A stretch of 64,000 nucleotides of DNA from Elysia crispata. Taxonomy: Eukaryota; Mollusca; Gastropoda; Plakobranchidae. The stretch is taken from the NCBI GenBank assembly GCA_033675545.1, contig JAWDGP010008106.1, forward strand, positions 62,001 through 126,000, read 5' to 3'. Made by a program: the position numbers and the translations under genes. Below are positions 10,714 through 33,078 of this stretch, piece after piece (within the stretch, counting starts at the first letter, position 1; each line of letters starts with the position of its first letter). The notes beneath the pieces are model-generated. The model saw nothing but the letters and a program-made list of their open reading frames with translations. It had not been told where the DNA came from and ran no database searches.

Positions 10714-11266
10714 GCCAAGTAGGCGTGACCTCATTGGGCCGTCTCCAATGCGGAAGTAAATAAAAAAAAGAAAAACGAACAGCGACAAAATTTGTGGTGC
10801 TTCACAATACTGCATTTAAGCATTAACATTACCTTCGTTCTCGATGTAACTAGACTCTAGAATAAGACATGGACAAGATCTAGATCTAGTTAGATTTAGG
10901 GTAGAGAATAATGAATCTGTAGTATCATATCTTATATATCTTGAACTAAAGTAGACCTAGAATCTAGATCAAGCTTAGATAGATCTACATCTAGATCTAG
11001 ATCTAGATCTAGATTAGAATCTTGATTCAAGGTCTTGAAATTTGATCTATACATAACTGAAAAAGTTTGCCAAATGTTTTAAAGGAAAACAAATCTTAGT
11101 GTACCTTAATATCATGATAAATGAAGGCTAGATCAATCTAGGTTTTATTCCTTTATTTATCTCTTACTTCCTGTGCTGCACTAACATAGAAGTAGGTCTA
11201 ACGCACGAGCATCATAGACTTGCCGCTGGAAAAAAAGATAACTATTTCATAAGTTACTTCAAAACT
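10714..11266. promoter_or_regulatory. Probable 5' region of the PH-domain gene
   Basis: Lies between the Harbinger right end and the first coding exon. It holds CCAAT/ATTGG motifs near 10733-10750 and a run of overlapping AGATCT/TAGATC hexamers at about 10978-11025. An acceptor-like CATAG occurs near 11190, so a non-coding 5' exon may precede the start codon. No TATA box is convincing. Transcription start not located. Confidence 0.3.
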
Positions 11267-13079
11267 ATGGATGAAAACACATATTGGAGAGCATCAGGGG
11301 TCTATGTCAACCCAGACATTGAGGGATACCTGGTGGAGAAAAAAGTGAGTCTTGTGTTATCTGTAAAACTACACACTACATCTACATGGTAGCCTACTGT
11401 TATCTAAACTTGTGTACCACACCATCATGAACAGCTTATCTTTCTGTTTTAAAGATACCAGTCCAATTTTTTCATTCTTTTTGTTTTAATCTATAGCAAA
11501 GATCAGAACCATATTTCTGGATGGATCAACAAAATAACCTACATTAGTATTGAATTGTATGAGAGATAATTTGACATGGGCTTATTAGTTATAGATATCT
11601 TTACAACTGAGATATTGATTGTATGGGATACAGAATTCTTATTCTGGGTCAAAGTTTCAGCTTGCATCAATTTTTACCTTTTGAACTAGCAAATTATTTT
11701 ATCTAGGCCCTATTGCACAGTGCTAATGGTATCCAGCAACTGAAAGTTCTGATATATTGTGTGGGAAAAATTAATTAGTGCTTCATATTCATTTCCATAT
11801 CTGTATCTGTACTTGATGATTGATAGGAAAATTTGGTGCCAGTGTGAAATAAATATTTTGCTGTGGATTTTGACATTATTTTATTGATATTGAATTTTAA
11901 ATTGATAAAAGTTCTGCAACAGTCATACTTTTTAAAAGTTCAATTAATATATTTTAAAAAGATTAAATATTCATGCTTACATCCAATGGAAGATTATTTA
12001 ACAAGGAAAAAGAGGAAGCATTTACTTGTAAGTATTATAGTGTTTTTAAAAAAATGGAGCATCTCTTCCCTGTTATGTCTTGTTCGTCTCATTAACGATA
12101 TGATTAATCCATTGCCTTTGAAGATGATAGAAAAAAAGGCGTGATATATGTGAGTTTTGAAGTTCTTTTAAAAGATTAACTTTATCCATCCTTATATAAT
12201 TATATAGAAACAAAGAAGTTTTGATAAGACAAAAAGAGGAGAAAAAGACAGACCATCAGAGAGTTTGTCTCTTATTTAAGCCTATTTCTCTTCAATAGTT
12301 TTGGAAAAGCCTCTCTTGTGATAAGGAAGTCCTTTTAAAAAAAATAATGAATAAGCTAAAGAGGCTTAGAGCATGGGTTGATTCGGAGATGAAGCAAATG
12401 TTTGACAAAATAATCAAGCTGAACGGGGAGGAAGGCAAGATTTTTTAAGATCATGTAGGGAAACCAAACATGTGAGATAGTAGGGGTGGAGCTGTTCTTT
12501 TAAGAGCGAAGGAGGTAAATGGGATGGACAAGAGTTGAGTGATCCTTTTTTTTGCTTCTTGACTTTTTAAATCTTAAAAAACTAGGTATAAGCTAAGAGT
12601 GTTTTAAGACATCATAGAGTTTGAAACCAATGAAAATGAAAATTTGAGTGAAGTATACAATGAGCAGGAGGAAATGGAGGGGCAAAAAGAAGAGAGAAGA
12701 AGAACAGGGAAATAAGGAAGAGAAAGAAAAAAGACAGCATAAGAAAAAGGTTCAAAATCGATACATGGACAAGATACTTTTTGCTTGTCATGTCACTGAC
12801 TCTCAATCAAGATGGATCTTTCATCTCGGGCAGAGGGCTGAAGAAATGTCCCTCTTCGAGACATTGACGCATGTGTCAGAGAGGAATTGAACTCCTAACC
12901 ACTAAGTCACAAATGTGACTAGGTTACTGGGGCGACATATCTGATCAATCAAACATAAATTTTACAGAAGAAAAGGACATTTTAAGAGTAGGTCTAATTA
13001 GACTCACGCCCCCATCCCAAATCTCTCTCTCTCTCTCTCTTAACCTATCTGTCTGTTTGTCTGTCTCTCTCTCACCCTA

Positions 13080-13166
<87 letters not shown>

Positions 13167-16100
13167 ACTCCTCCTCCTCGCCAAGGATTATGAGGGTTTT
13201 CTAATGTTTTTTTTTTAATGATGGAAATGTGGCTACATGTTATGGAAGCTCATCTGAAACTTTGAAGAGCAGTTTGAGTAGTTTGTTCTCTCACGTCTTA
13301 GTTACAGACGAAAGAGAATTATTATGTTTAGTTTCAGTGCTTTTTCCGTGTTATGTTCCCTATCCTCCACGATTGCATCTTGATTCAAACAAATGGTGAC
13401 TTTCCATGAAGCCAATGATTGAACTGGTTAGATGAAGGAAACTCTTAGCTAATGAGATCTAAGAAAGTACCCCAGATGCGGTGTTGTTCGAGCTGTCGTA
13501 AATGCCCCAAATATATTTAGACCTCTTTATTGTTTGTTTTCGCACTACCAACTGATCCATCGTAACATAAATTAGCATTTCATATGAGAGAATTTGTTAA
13601 ATTGTTTACTTAGTTGAAAATTTCTTTTTATCTATATCGGGAAATATTAGTTGTAAGGGTTTAAGAGCTAGAAATTAGAATAAATTATATTATCATACGT
13701 TGTCAATATTCTATTGCCACTCAAATATTTAAAGAAAGGGTATAAATAATCTTGGAACCAACTATACGATTTGTTGGTTTAGAAAAGATGACGAGTCAAT
13801 AGCGAGCCTTAGACTGATATGATTTGAAAAAACTTTTGTATTTGTTGAAATGGATCCAACGAACTATTTTATAACAAATCAGATCAAATTAAAAAAAAAA
13901 TAAAATTTAAACAAACTCCGCATAGGTGAATGACGTAAATAGAAATAAGTGAATGGAGTAAATATAAGGTATTCAATTTGATGCTTTGCTTTATATAACG
14001 AGAGATGTTCTGAACGATCAACGGCCTTCACTAATATTATTTTGTCTGCCAGGAACTTCGCTGAAAGTCTTTGTAGAAGAAATGGAACAAAAAAAAAATC
14101 ACTCCTCAAATTATTCGACCGATTGATTCATTTAATTGCTCTGAGAAGGTACAAGCCAAAAAGAGAAATGAACTTAACACTATGAATGACATTATTTTCA
14201 AGTTTTTAAAAGTTTAGGATCGTTAAGAAGCGACCCTGTGTTAGACGCACCAATTAAGGAAAAACGGATTAACCTGTGGTTAGACCTAGCGTCGGTTAAA
14301 AAGCCTAAGTGGGACAAAGTTTGTGATTTTTTTGTAGTGAAGATCATCAATTTTATCGAGATATCCCATTCTGCCTAACGTGTATAATGTATTATCTTCT
14401 TTACTGTCGCACTCAGTACATGTACTTTGTGCATTCATTGAGCTGTGCACCGCCCCTGCTGCCTACTCTTATTTTATTATCACTCGAATCTTCGCTCAAG
14501 ATTACCTGTTTATTCATACCGTTATATCAATAGGGACTTTTTCGACCTTATCTTGCTCGCAAATTTTTTTGCAAGGAAAAAATCATCTCTCCAGAACATT
14601 GTAAATAGATGTTGACTTTATATGGAAATAATTTTTTACTTATATCTCCTTAAGAGGGGTATATACTGTGGAAATTGCAGACACATTGGGGGGGGGCAAA
14701 GAATAAGACAAAAATATTATTGGATGAAGTTATGAGGTTGATTCAGTCAATACAAAATAACGGCAATCCGCAGCTGATTTTTATGGTTTCTGGTGATTAC
14801 GAATAATTATGCCTAAAGAGGTTTGACACTGTGAAGTTCAAGGGCGTGAATTTTTTTTTTAAATCCAACATTAAGTTGAGAATGTCTTTCTCTACATAGC
14901 CAGTTGGTATTTGAAATCCTTAAAATTATATGATGTGGTGATTTAATTATCTTGAGTACATGGTTCTCCCTTTTAAAAACTTTTTTTTTTCAGCTCATGC
15001 GAAACGCCAAAACATGGTGTTCCCTTCAAGGAGCTACACTCTATCTTCAGAAGGTAAGTCTTGTTGATACCAGAAGGTAAGTCTTGTTGATATATAACGC
15101 GATAAGCTATAGATCTGTGGGGATCTGTAGAAATAACAACAATAACAATCTATACGTGTGTGTTTGTTTGTGTTAGGCTCAAATATTATTTTAGTGCTTG
15201 CGTTAAAACGGTGCAGATCGTTTTGGCCCTAAATAAATAAATAAAAAAAAAGAACAGTGTCGAAATGTTTTTGATAGAGACACCGTCCTGGATTGGTTTT
15301 TTTTTTCTATGTAGAAAAAAGAAATGGCTTTCTGTGCAATAAGGAACCTTTTAACAGGAAGAATAATTCTGTGGCTGGAGCTGTAAGGTTTAAACGTATG
15401 TAGACATACCCTTTCCTCAATGGCTGAGAAAAGGGCACCCGACCAGGAAATAAAAAAAAAAAAAAGCTTTCTACGCGTGTATAATGATAATCATATTTAC
15501 AGATAATTAGTGTTATTTATATCACAAAAGCACCTCAGCCGAGTCCAAGTTAGATATCAGATGGAAACTGCTCGGATTGTGCTCCGCTTCAAACTATAAC
15601 GATTACGAAACAAATGTTTTATCTCATATTTTCTTGTACATGTATATGAGTAGTTGTAGTCGGATGATTCCTCTGAGTTGTAATTTTTAGGATTACCTTT
15701 TTAAAAGTGAAGCATCTCTTACTATCATAATATGGTCACACCGAGAACTGTGTACTTTGTATTTTTTTCACGTGAAAGAATTAAGAAACTTCATGTAAAA
15801 GGTTGGGTTTTTCTTGTTCGTATAATTAATAACCATTTGGTCCTGTCACTTGGTAGCATGTCGGTCCTTATTATCTTCAACAGAGACTTTTGATTTTATA
15901 TGTACTGTCATCGCTATATTTGAATTACATGTATGTCCGACTGCAATCTTCTCTTTTAGCAGCAAATAAACTCTTCGCTTATGAATCATCAGAAAATTCA
16001 AAACAAATAGTGGTGAAATTTATAAAAGTATTTTAACATCAGATGCTTAAAAACTGGTTTTAAAGCCTATCATTAGGTGAACAATTATTTAGTAATGCAA

Positions 16101-18427
16101 AGCGCCTTTCAAATTTTATAATAATCATCTCTTTTCTGTAGTAAGTTCCGCTAATTTCTAGAGGTGTCATTTTCTTGTACTTCTTATTTGGCCTTTAGTT
16201 ACACCATACCTGTTTCACGGACTGTTTTTTTTTCCACTCGTTTTTCCATAGAGTCAAGGTGGAGTCATCCAAACGCTGGACATGGCGAGCGAAGTTCAGA
16301 ACGTCCGCAAGCTGGAAGACACTTCCCCTCAGTTTGAAATAACGTCGAAAAAAGGAAAATATACTTTCGTGAGTATGGAGTAGTTTTACGCATGCAACTA
16401 TCGCTTGCTCTATTTTAGTAATTTACATTAACTTTATAAACCACATTCGTCTTAATGCTCGTTAAAACAGAGTTATGGCCTGAGAGGTTGAGTTCAGTCT
16501 TTACTTTAATGAGAGACGTATGTTTAATAAGCCTTTAATTTTATATGCCTCTCTCATCATTATTTGACTAGAATCAACAATAGAACTCCTCTTGCATTGC
16601 CAATTTCATTTATAAGCATATAAATGGTAATGGTTTCTCTCTTTCTTCTTTTCCTGGAAGAATCTCGTGCTTTCTCATACAGAAGTTCGTCTCTGAATAG
16701 TACACCTTGTCTTCCTCTCATGTCTTTATTATCCCTATTTTATCTGGCCCCGCTTTTCTCTGCTTGGTCTCTGCGTTTTGTCAAACATTCCTCAAATGTT
16801 CTCATTCATCATCTGGCCTACCTATGGACAAAGATGTAACAGAGAAACCCTCAATGATTGAGTATGTAACGAGGCACATTGCTTATCCCCAGATCTGCTC
16901 GACTTCCAAAAACTGCACTGACTGGGTTACAGCTTTGCAAAAGGCAATGACGTTGAAAAGCAACGGGTAACAACGTTTGTGTCTTAAACTGTTGTAAAGC
17001 AATGTTTTCGTATTGTTTGCTTAATTTATATTAAACTAATATCATATATATATTAAATATGGTCCAAGTTATATTGTTAACGTACTATAGTGTTAAACTA
17101 TTATAATGATAGTAATCCTATGTTATTTTTCATCAACTAGAAATAAAATTTAGCACGAGATATAGGTACTCACATTTACTGCTCTGGGTTTTTTTTTTCT
17201 TTGCCTTCATTCACTTCTTTTTTTTCCTTCTTCAGCATCATCATCATCATTATTTTCATCTTCTTCTCCTCCTCCTCCTCCTCCCCCCTCCTCCTCTTTC
17301 TTCTTTGTTTTTTTTCTCCCAGATGTTTTTCCTTTTCTCATACATGATAATCTCCAAATGTTGTATGGCTTTATGCCTGTAAGATGAAAAATAGTTCTTA
17401 ACAAATTTTTAAATAGCAACGTTTTTATCTCTTTATCTTAATTTCTATTAACTTTTAACTGATTCCTTTTTCCGTGGAAATACCCATGCTCAATATTGTC
17501 CATTTAGGAAATTTGTAAATTAAGAAAGGCCTTTAACAGGATGGGGACAATTCTGATTCATGTATTTCCATTTTAACTGATCATCATTTTCCTCCTCTAA
17601 GGACTGGACGATCAGTTTTTCACGGGCATACACAAGATGTCGAAGAGCTAAACGTGTATGCCACAGCCTCTGATGATAAAGATATTCAGGAACAATCAAG
17701 CAGTGTGCCACCAGTAGGCTCAGAGTACGAAGCCATTGATATGCATTCTAAGAGACATCCGGCGCCTACAGACACAGGACAGAACACTGCAGGGAATAGT
17801 CCAGACAGGTTATCGATGAGGCCTCCTTTGCCATCCATGCAGTCAAGACTGGCCAAAGCCCAGCAGCAGCAGGAAGAATATGTTGAACCTTCCAGCAGCA
17901 CACAAGGTCAAGCCTCACAAGAAGAAGGAGAAGGAGTGTATGCGGAAGTTTCTAGTGTCAGGTCAAGTAAAGTTGTGGAGTACACAGATGGCTTCACATC
18001 TCAGGAGAACAAAAATGCTCAACATGAGGAGTCAGTATACAGCGAAGGCTCATCAGAATCAAATGACAGCATAAGCAGTCCAGATACTGTAACTCTGCGA
18101 AGCCGAAACTCTCTAATTTCCAAGAATATCCCAACAGCCACAACAACAGAAAATGGACTTGCAGAAGATGAGGATGAAGTAGATGATGGGGGAGATGCAG
18201 ATGTGTTTGCAGAACTTGAACAAGCACTGGCCTCCCAGGACACTCCTGACCTTAATCTGAGCTGTCCCTTGACGGAGGAAGATTATCTGCCAGTGAAGGA
18301 GCTCCACGTATTTCTTGTTAACAATAGTCACCTCCTGAGTGGAGTCTCACATCGACACAAGTTACTTGACTCAGACGAAGACCCTGTTGACAGTCTCAAA
18401 ACATTTCTTAAAGAGATGCAAATATAG
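11267..18427 (+). CDS. PH-domain adaptor-like protein, five coding exons, 384 aa
   Basis: Join of 11267-11344, 14994-15053, 16252-16368, 16893-16966 and 17602-18427; 1,155 nt. All introns are GT-AG, and the phases agree (0, 0, 0, 2). Start chosen at the first ATG of exon 1 (MDENTYWRASGV); the frame is open upstream, so a longer N-terminus is possible. A pleckstrin-homology domain spans about residues 19-105: GYLVEKK strand 1, NAKTWCSLQGATLYLQK strands 2-3, FEITSKKGKYTF strands 5-6, and the closing helix CTDWVTALQKA with the conserved Trp96. PH domains usually bind phosphoinositides or protein partners at membranes. The tail (residues 110-384) is disordered, with RPPLPS near 183 and tyrosines in short acidic contexts at about 129, 152, 203, 223, 237 and 256, as in SH2-docking adaptors. 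It ends LKTFLKEMQI. No known family is assigned; function is inferred only. Confidence 0.85.
11345..17601. other. Introns of the PH-domain gene
   Basis: Four introns (11345-14993, 15054-16251, 16369-16892, 16967-17601). Contents seen: a (CTGT)n/(CT)n tract at about 13023-13160, a purine-rich stretch near 12640-12740, and a polypyrimidine CTCCTCCTCC block at 17215-17310. A direct duplication of about 22 bp around the exon 2 donor (cagaaggtaagtcttgttga at about 15048-15067 and 15070-15089) repeats the splice site. No transposon with definable ends was recognised. Confidence 0.5.
13023..13160. repeat. (CT)n/(CTGT)n microsatellite
   Basis: CT and CTGT dinucleotide and tetranucleotide runs in intron 1 of the PH-domain gene. 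Confidence 0.95.
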
Positions 18428-18489
18428 ACCACTGCCTTGATCTCACCGCATGCCCTTTTTACACTCCCCACCTCCCTTCTTAACGTTTC

Positions 18490-18505
18490 TCTCTCTCTCT
18501 CTCTG

Positions 18506-18587
<82 letters not shown>

Positions 18588-18594
18588 CCCCCCC
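18490..18594. repeat. (CT)n microsatellite in 3' UTR
   Basis: Near-perfect CT run followed by a C run, about 65 bp after the stop codon of the PH-domain gene, so probably transcribed. Confidence 0.95.
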
Positions 18595-18786
18595 CTCTCT
18601 TTCCCTCCCTCCCACTATTTTTTTCCTTTTTTACTTGGTTGATTTTTTTTGGTTTTCTTTATTTGTTCTATCCATTTTCTATTCATTTATGACTTTTTTT
18701 TCTTCAAGTGTATTCTTCATCTTTTTTTATTAATCTTTTGGCGGTTTTCTCTCCTGCCCTTTATTTTCCTGATTATTATAAACAAA

Positions 18787-18792
18787 AATAAA
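18787..18792 (+). terminator. Possible poly(A) signal of PH-domain gene
   Basis: AATAAA about 360 bp after the stop codon, in an A-rich context, the first such hexamer downstream. Confidence 0.45.
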
Positions 18793-21700
18793 ATAATTTC
18801 TACTTGTTCCATTCTTTTGTAAGTTGCTTTCTGTTAAAAATTAAATCTAGCAAAATTTTCAAAACCATTATTACACTTTCCTTGTAAGTGTAAAAAGAAC
18901 TGTAAGTTTCAAATACAATTCATCAAATAATCAAAGACTCATGCATACTGATACTGATAGTGTTTTTAACGTCAACACGAGTCAGATGTTGCAATATCAG
19001 AGGAAGAGGTAAATTTTGAGAACGTTTCTAAATCAAAGAAGAGATCAGAATGTACTTTTATTTTCTGTTTTCCCAAGTTCTAATTCCTGACATTCAGCTC
19101 ATTTGAACTAGTTGGGAGGCAGTAGAACCTATTGTTGGTTTGAAGTGACAAAACTGTTAACATCTGCATTGTTTCATGGGTTGTGCTCAATATGTAGAAA
19201 GAACATTGACATGGAGAGAGATATTGCATGTTTTGGAGGCTATTATCATTCCCGAATCCATTCTTTTCAGCAAAGTTGAACTTATATAACCATATAATAT
19301 TCTCTACTAAAGGTATGTTTTTAACACAATGTGAATATGATAAATGGAGGACAGGACTTCTGGAATACCAGTAAGAACTAATATGTTGGGATGTAATGCA
19401 AATACTACCTGGTCTGCTAAGTATAGATGTTTAAATAAATATTTACAGTTCTATACAGTAAGGCTTTTACAAAAATGGCAAATATATATAATCGTAACTA
19501 CTACAAGTTTTTTTTTTTAAATAAAAGTAGATGAACAAGATATATCACTGAAATTTACTCCTACTTTAAGGGATTTTACATTTATTTTGTAAATCTTCTT
19601 CTTCTTCATTCTCTCTGCTCTTTGCAGGCACCAATCATCAAAAAAGGGTAATTTTCATCTCTTTAATTCATTTCTTGATTTTCATTGCCAATGACGTCTT
19701 GCCAGTTTGCACTTTCCCTAGAAAAATTTAGCTTTTTACAAATAGAATACTCATTTAGTCATTTAATAATTTTCTCTTTTGATGGCATAATTTTTTGGGT
19801 TTTTGTTTTCCTACAATAATTTGTAAAATATTTGAAATGCTGGTATTGCTGGCTTTGTAACATGCAGTGAACTCGGTAACAAAAGGTATATTTAGTCAAA
19901 ATTAATGTCCTGAAACTTTTTATATTTAGGGAAAAGCTTTTGTAAGAATTCATTTGTTTAACCCAGTTGAATGTGGAAAACTTTTTCAGTAATAATCAAG
20001 CTCTTTATCCTTTTCAAATTATTATATTGCTTTGATTTGATTTAATTTTTCTTTGAATGAATATGATTTACATTCCTAATATAAACATTTTTTTTTTCAG
20101 ATTTTGTTTAAACACATTGCTCTCGGTTTAGATGGTGAAATTTATAATTTTTTTTTTTAACAAATTGCAAACTCTCTGTTTTGACAGTTTCAGTCCTAGA
20201 CTATAATGATTCCACTCTTTACTACATTTAAAAATTTTGGTTTTCAAAGTAAACATGTACAAGACAGTGATAAAAATGACAATATCACAAAGTATCAAGG
20301 GTCAAATTTTTTAAAACACATTCAATAAACAGTAAATATAGTAGTAATTGACAGTCAGAATCAAGTGTCATACAAGGCAGTGTAAATTTTGTACTACTGT
20401 ATAATTTTGTGGCAAAATTTGTTTAAGTTGAGATAATTAACTCTCTGATTATTCTCAACTGCCGCTAGTTAAAGTTGCTCAAGCAGTAAATCAAATTGCA
20501 CTCTATAATTTTGAAAGTCAATTACATAACTGCAATCTTGGCTGAATTTAAAAAAACTTGGTTCAATTAATATTTAAGCAAAATTTTGAGGAGATTCTGT
20601 TGTTATGTTGCATAATGGACAGCAAACAATATGGTGAGCAATCAAAAAATGGAAACAGAAATCAAAATTATTTGTGGAATATTATTGAAGAACATAATTT
20701 TTATTGTGTGCGATAATTACATAATGTAATAACGTTGTCAAAAGATGTGAGAAACTATAAGCATGATGTAAAAAGTAGCATTTTAAAATTGTTTGATTTA
20801 GGATACAATGTACTTAAGGAATAAATTAGTGGGTATTGAAATTTACATGCTTTTGAATGTTCATGTAAGTGGATTATGAAAAAAAAAATGTCCATACAAT
20901 TGTACAGACATCTTCATTTATCATCTGAATAATGAAGATGATCACATAATTTATATATTTTTAGATTGACAACCAGTAATTGATTTATTTGTTGTGTAAG
21001 ATTGTGATTTCTAGATTGTTAAGAGTTTTGATAGCTTAATGTGATATCTTAGCAATGACAGTTAATGAGTTTTTATAATTTTACTGCCGATACTTTTCAT
21101 TTGCCTTTTTTTATCATATAATTTGGGTGCCTTTTCTTGATATAATGATGAATAAAATTATGCACAAAGAATACAGTTTGAAATTTCAGGTCCTTTTTGT
21201 AATACATGTATTATTTTAATTATTCATACAAAAACATTTAGTGGCTCGGATGTATAAACCTTGGTCACAAATTAAAAATTGAATCTACAGCTTTGAGTAT
21301 TTTGTTCTGTTTTGTTTTTACCTATGCCTTTATTCTATTTAATGGAATATCTAGATTGGTTACATGTACTTTATTCAGTACTCTGAATTTGTTCAAACAA
21401 ACAAAAGAAAAAAGGGAAATAGATATAAGAAACAAATCTGAAATGTATTCTTTTATAAATTTTTGTTTTAAAGTAACATTTTTTCTGTATTAAGGACTTC
21501 TCATTTCAATTGTCAATTGCAATGAAATCAGTTAATGATGGTTAGTGAAACTGCTCGAGTGTTTTTCAGGGATGGAAGGGGGTACTTCACCCTCTGTACA
21601 TGTAATAACTTATCTAAGTAAACTGAGTTTATTTCTACTCCTGGAGTAACATGTACACTGTATGTGTTACAAGGGCTGAATTCTTTTTTTCTTTTTTAAC

Positions 21701-22089
21701 CCATTATACTTTAAGAAATGAGAAGAAATATTATACTTTCACAAGAGCTTTTTAATTCATACTTTTCCCAAACACTTGCAATTTTTCGGTTTTCATATCA
21801 GTATATTTAGCAGTTTTAGATCGGCACTAATATTTTAGTTTCATTATTGAAAGGCTTTTGAGGGTTAAAATCCTAGAAAAGAAATCCAAACACTGCTGAT
21901 GACATAATACAAGACTTGCACTTTGCCTGTTTCTTGCTTGAGTAGAAAGCTGATACAGTTACGACTTTTAATTTTACATGTGTGTGTCCCATTACTTTTT
22001 TTTTTGGTGTTGATCTTGATGTCTTTTATTTTTGGCATAGGCCTATTTTCCTTTTCATCATCTTGTCGTCCCCTTCTTCCGTCATATTA

Positions 22090-22091
<2 letters not shown>

Positions 22092-22146
<55 letters not shown>
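22092..22146. repeat. (TTA)n microsatellite
   Basis: About 18 uninterrupted TTA triplets. Confidence 0.95.
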
Positions 22147-23065
22147 TTTTATAATCATTGTCTTTATTATTTTTTTTAAATTATTACTAACATTACTCGT
22201 AAATACAGAACAAGAAAAGGAATGATACATCAAATCATTTAACATTTTCAGATTTATTGTGGCTTCATGAGAAAGAAGAAAAGAAAGTGAAGTTCACAAG
22301 TTATACAATAGGAGAAGTAGGCTCAGACATGACAAGTGATTGCTTGGGGAACGGCCAGTGAGCAGCATATTTCAAGATTCAACGTAATGGGGCACTCTTT
22401 CTCTTTTCTCATATTTTTATGAAATATCTGTAATATCCTAACGGTATCAATTGTATTGTGTTTTATCATGTCTTGTGGTTTATAAAATCGTGTGCCCGTC
22501 CCTTTTTAGCTTTTTTTATTCATACTCTTTATAGACATAGGCGGGTTCTTTTGGATTCTTTACCACTACAGTACCAAGTTGTCTAAGAGTTTGGTTACTT
22601 TTGCTTTTCTGTTTGAGAGAGATCAAAGCTAAAAAGGTTAATTCTATTATTTTTTTAAAGGAGCACAGCAATCCATTTACCTAAATTTTTGTCTCGATGA
22701 CTACAACGTGCCATTGTGGCTTTCTCTGGTGCTCGGAAACTTTTTGATATTTTAAAGGCCAAGATTTGCGAAGGTTTACATTTTATCGTCCATTAAGCAA
22801 CAACACAGGATTATGAATCTGGCAGTTCATTTCTTAGCATCAGTATATAACATCTAAATTATGTAAAGCCTACTTTTCACGGAGATGATACCCGTACAAG
22901 AACCCAAGAGACCTGTGCGATGATAAACTATTTGAAACTACACTGTTCGAAGAAGAAGGGAGACAGAAAATAAAGAGGGAATTCAAAGGAGGTATTTAGT
23001 TTGGGAAATAGAGAGAAAGAAGAAAGAAGGGAAAAAAGTCGGCAATAACACTTTGATGATTAGAG

Positions 23066-23067
<2 letters not shown>

Positions 23068-23106
<39 letters not shown>
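23068..23106. repeat. (GA)n microsatellite
   Basis: Nearly pure GA run followed by GTGTGTG. Confidence 0.95.
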
Positions 23107-23108
<2 letters not shown>

Positions 23109-24594
23109 TGTGTGTGTTTGTGTGAGCATGTTTGGAGGCTGGGAATGGAGAAGCTAGAGATTCGGAGATGGTTACATACTGGCAATCAGTGACAATGTGC
23201 AGTCAAAATAATTCTTTTTAGACAAAGTAATTTGAATGGAATTCGAATGACTAGGCATTTAGCGTCACAATAAACCACTGAAAGGGCCTACTGATGCGGT
23301 TGCGTAGATGAACCAGGTAACAAAGTGCGCTTGGTGGAAGTTTCGGGAAAGTTGAATGACTGCAATTTTCTCCTTCCTTGTGGAGAGGAAAGGTTCAAAG
23401 ACGTTTTTGCAAATACAAGTTGAACGCTTCAAATAAATGTGCGGCATCAATGCTAACGGCTACAAGCTGATAACATAAGGAAGCAGAAAAATAATGATAT
23501 GTCGGTATGAACATATAGATTTCTATGCCTATATTTGATGTATTCGTTGCATATGTGTCACTGCCCTAAAAACTTCTTTTAAGCTATATTTGGTAAGAGA
23601 TCCGACTAAAACCAATAGCTACATTTAACTAACCTGCATTGCCTTGCTTAGGTCTAGACTTATTCTTTCAAACAAAATCTTTTGGGTTAAGTCTCAAGTA
23701 TCTGTTAAATTTAGCCTATGTAGACCTGGGCTCCACACGAATATCTTGGTTGTTTTTTTTTTTGTTTTGTTTTGTTTTGTTTTTTGTTGTTTTTGTTTTG
23801 TTTTTTTGAGTATTAACATCAAAAGATACATGTTAAATTAAAAACTTAAAACCTAAACGTTGGAGTATTTCAGGGGTCACTTATTAATATAAATATGATT
23901 TTGGGTAACAGTAGGTGATCAATGCATTGCTAACTCAACTGAAAGCAAGGATGTCTTAACATAACATTTTTTTTTAATACAGGGATAATCCAGAAATGAA
24001 AATAAGGGAATTTCGTACATTTTAACACCATTTCCCTCTTTTTCAAAATATTTTTCCGCTTCTATTTATCTTTTTATTTCTTAAATCTTTCAATCGAAAA
24101 TGTGTTTTTCAATTCTTGGAGTTGAACCATTTCATCAGCGCCATCGTATGAAACCAAATCTGATCTAGTTCTAGAGATTGTAAACATGATCGAACATTAT
24201 TTCACAACACATAGTTACAATCTTCCGTTCACCTTTCAAACCAATCTATTATTGTGAATTTTTTATTGACTTTATATTACCTCATAAAGTGATGCTTTGG
24301 TTGGGTTTCTGTTCTGTCTGCCAGTTCTTTCTAGTTAGTTCTGTGTCGTGTTTAGAGATATATATCTCCCCAGTACCAATACATAATATACTTTACCTGA
24401 ATGAAGCCGGACTGGATGTTTGGTTGATAGATGACGGCTAGGTTAGGTCTCTATTTAGCGCTTGGTTAAGACTGGGTTGTTGTTGTTTTTTTTGGATTTT
24501 ATTTATCAATTTTTTTTTTAATGGGGGAGAAAAAAAGGGGGGGTGAAGATTCTACAACTGTTGTTTGTTTGATTGCGGCTGTTGTTCTTGCTGG

Positions 24595-24597
<3 letters not shown>

Positions 24598-24672
<75 letters not shown>

Positions 24673-24673
24673 G
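24598..24673. repeat. (ATT)n microsatellite
   Basis: About 25 ATT triplets, some 180 bp upstream of the DHRS11-like start codon. Confidence 0.95.
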
Positions 24674-24854
24674 TCAAAATGCGTTGAAAGTATGGTAGTT
24701 TCACGGGCATCAAAATGAAACAGATATACTGGTGCTGTCGATAATAGGAGATTACCAGCAAACCTGTATCCCACACAAGGTGAATGATGTTCTATTGCAA
24801 ATGATTAATAATCACTAAACTAAATAGTTTTACAGGGCCAAAGAGGAGCACAAG

Positions 24855-33078
<8,224 letters not shown>

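Larger units (their letters stand above)
18428..24854. other. 3' UTR of the PH gene and intergenic region
   Basis: Directly after the stop there is a CT tract (18490-18594), then a possible polyadenylation signal AATAAA at 18787-18792. The following 6 kb is AT-rich with no exon I can support. It contains a (TTA)n run at 22092-22146, (GA)n at 23068-23106, (TTTTG)n at 23758-23807 and (ATT)n at 24598-24673. A longer 3' UTR using a later signal cannot be excluded. Confidence 0.5.

Noticed and set aside
18328-18733. Open frames across the CT tract
   Set aside because: Dinucleotide runs are open in several frames; the sequence is the 3' UTR of the PH-domain gene.
24521-24774. Frames over the ATT run
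   Set aside because: Poly-isoleucine/poly-asparagine type translations of a microsatellite.
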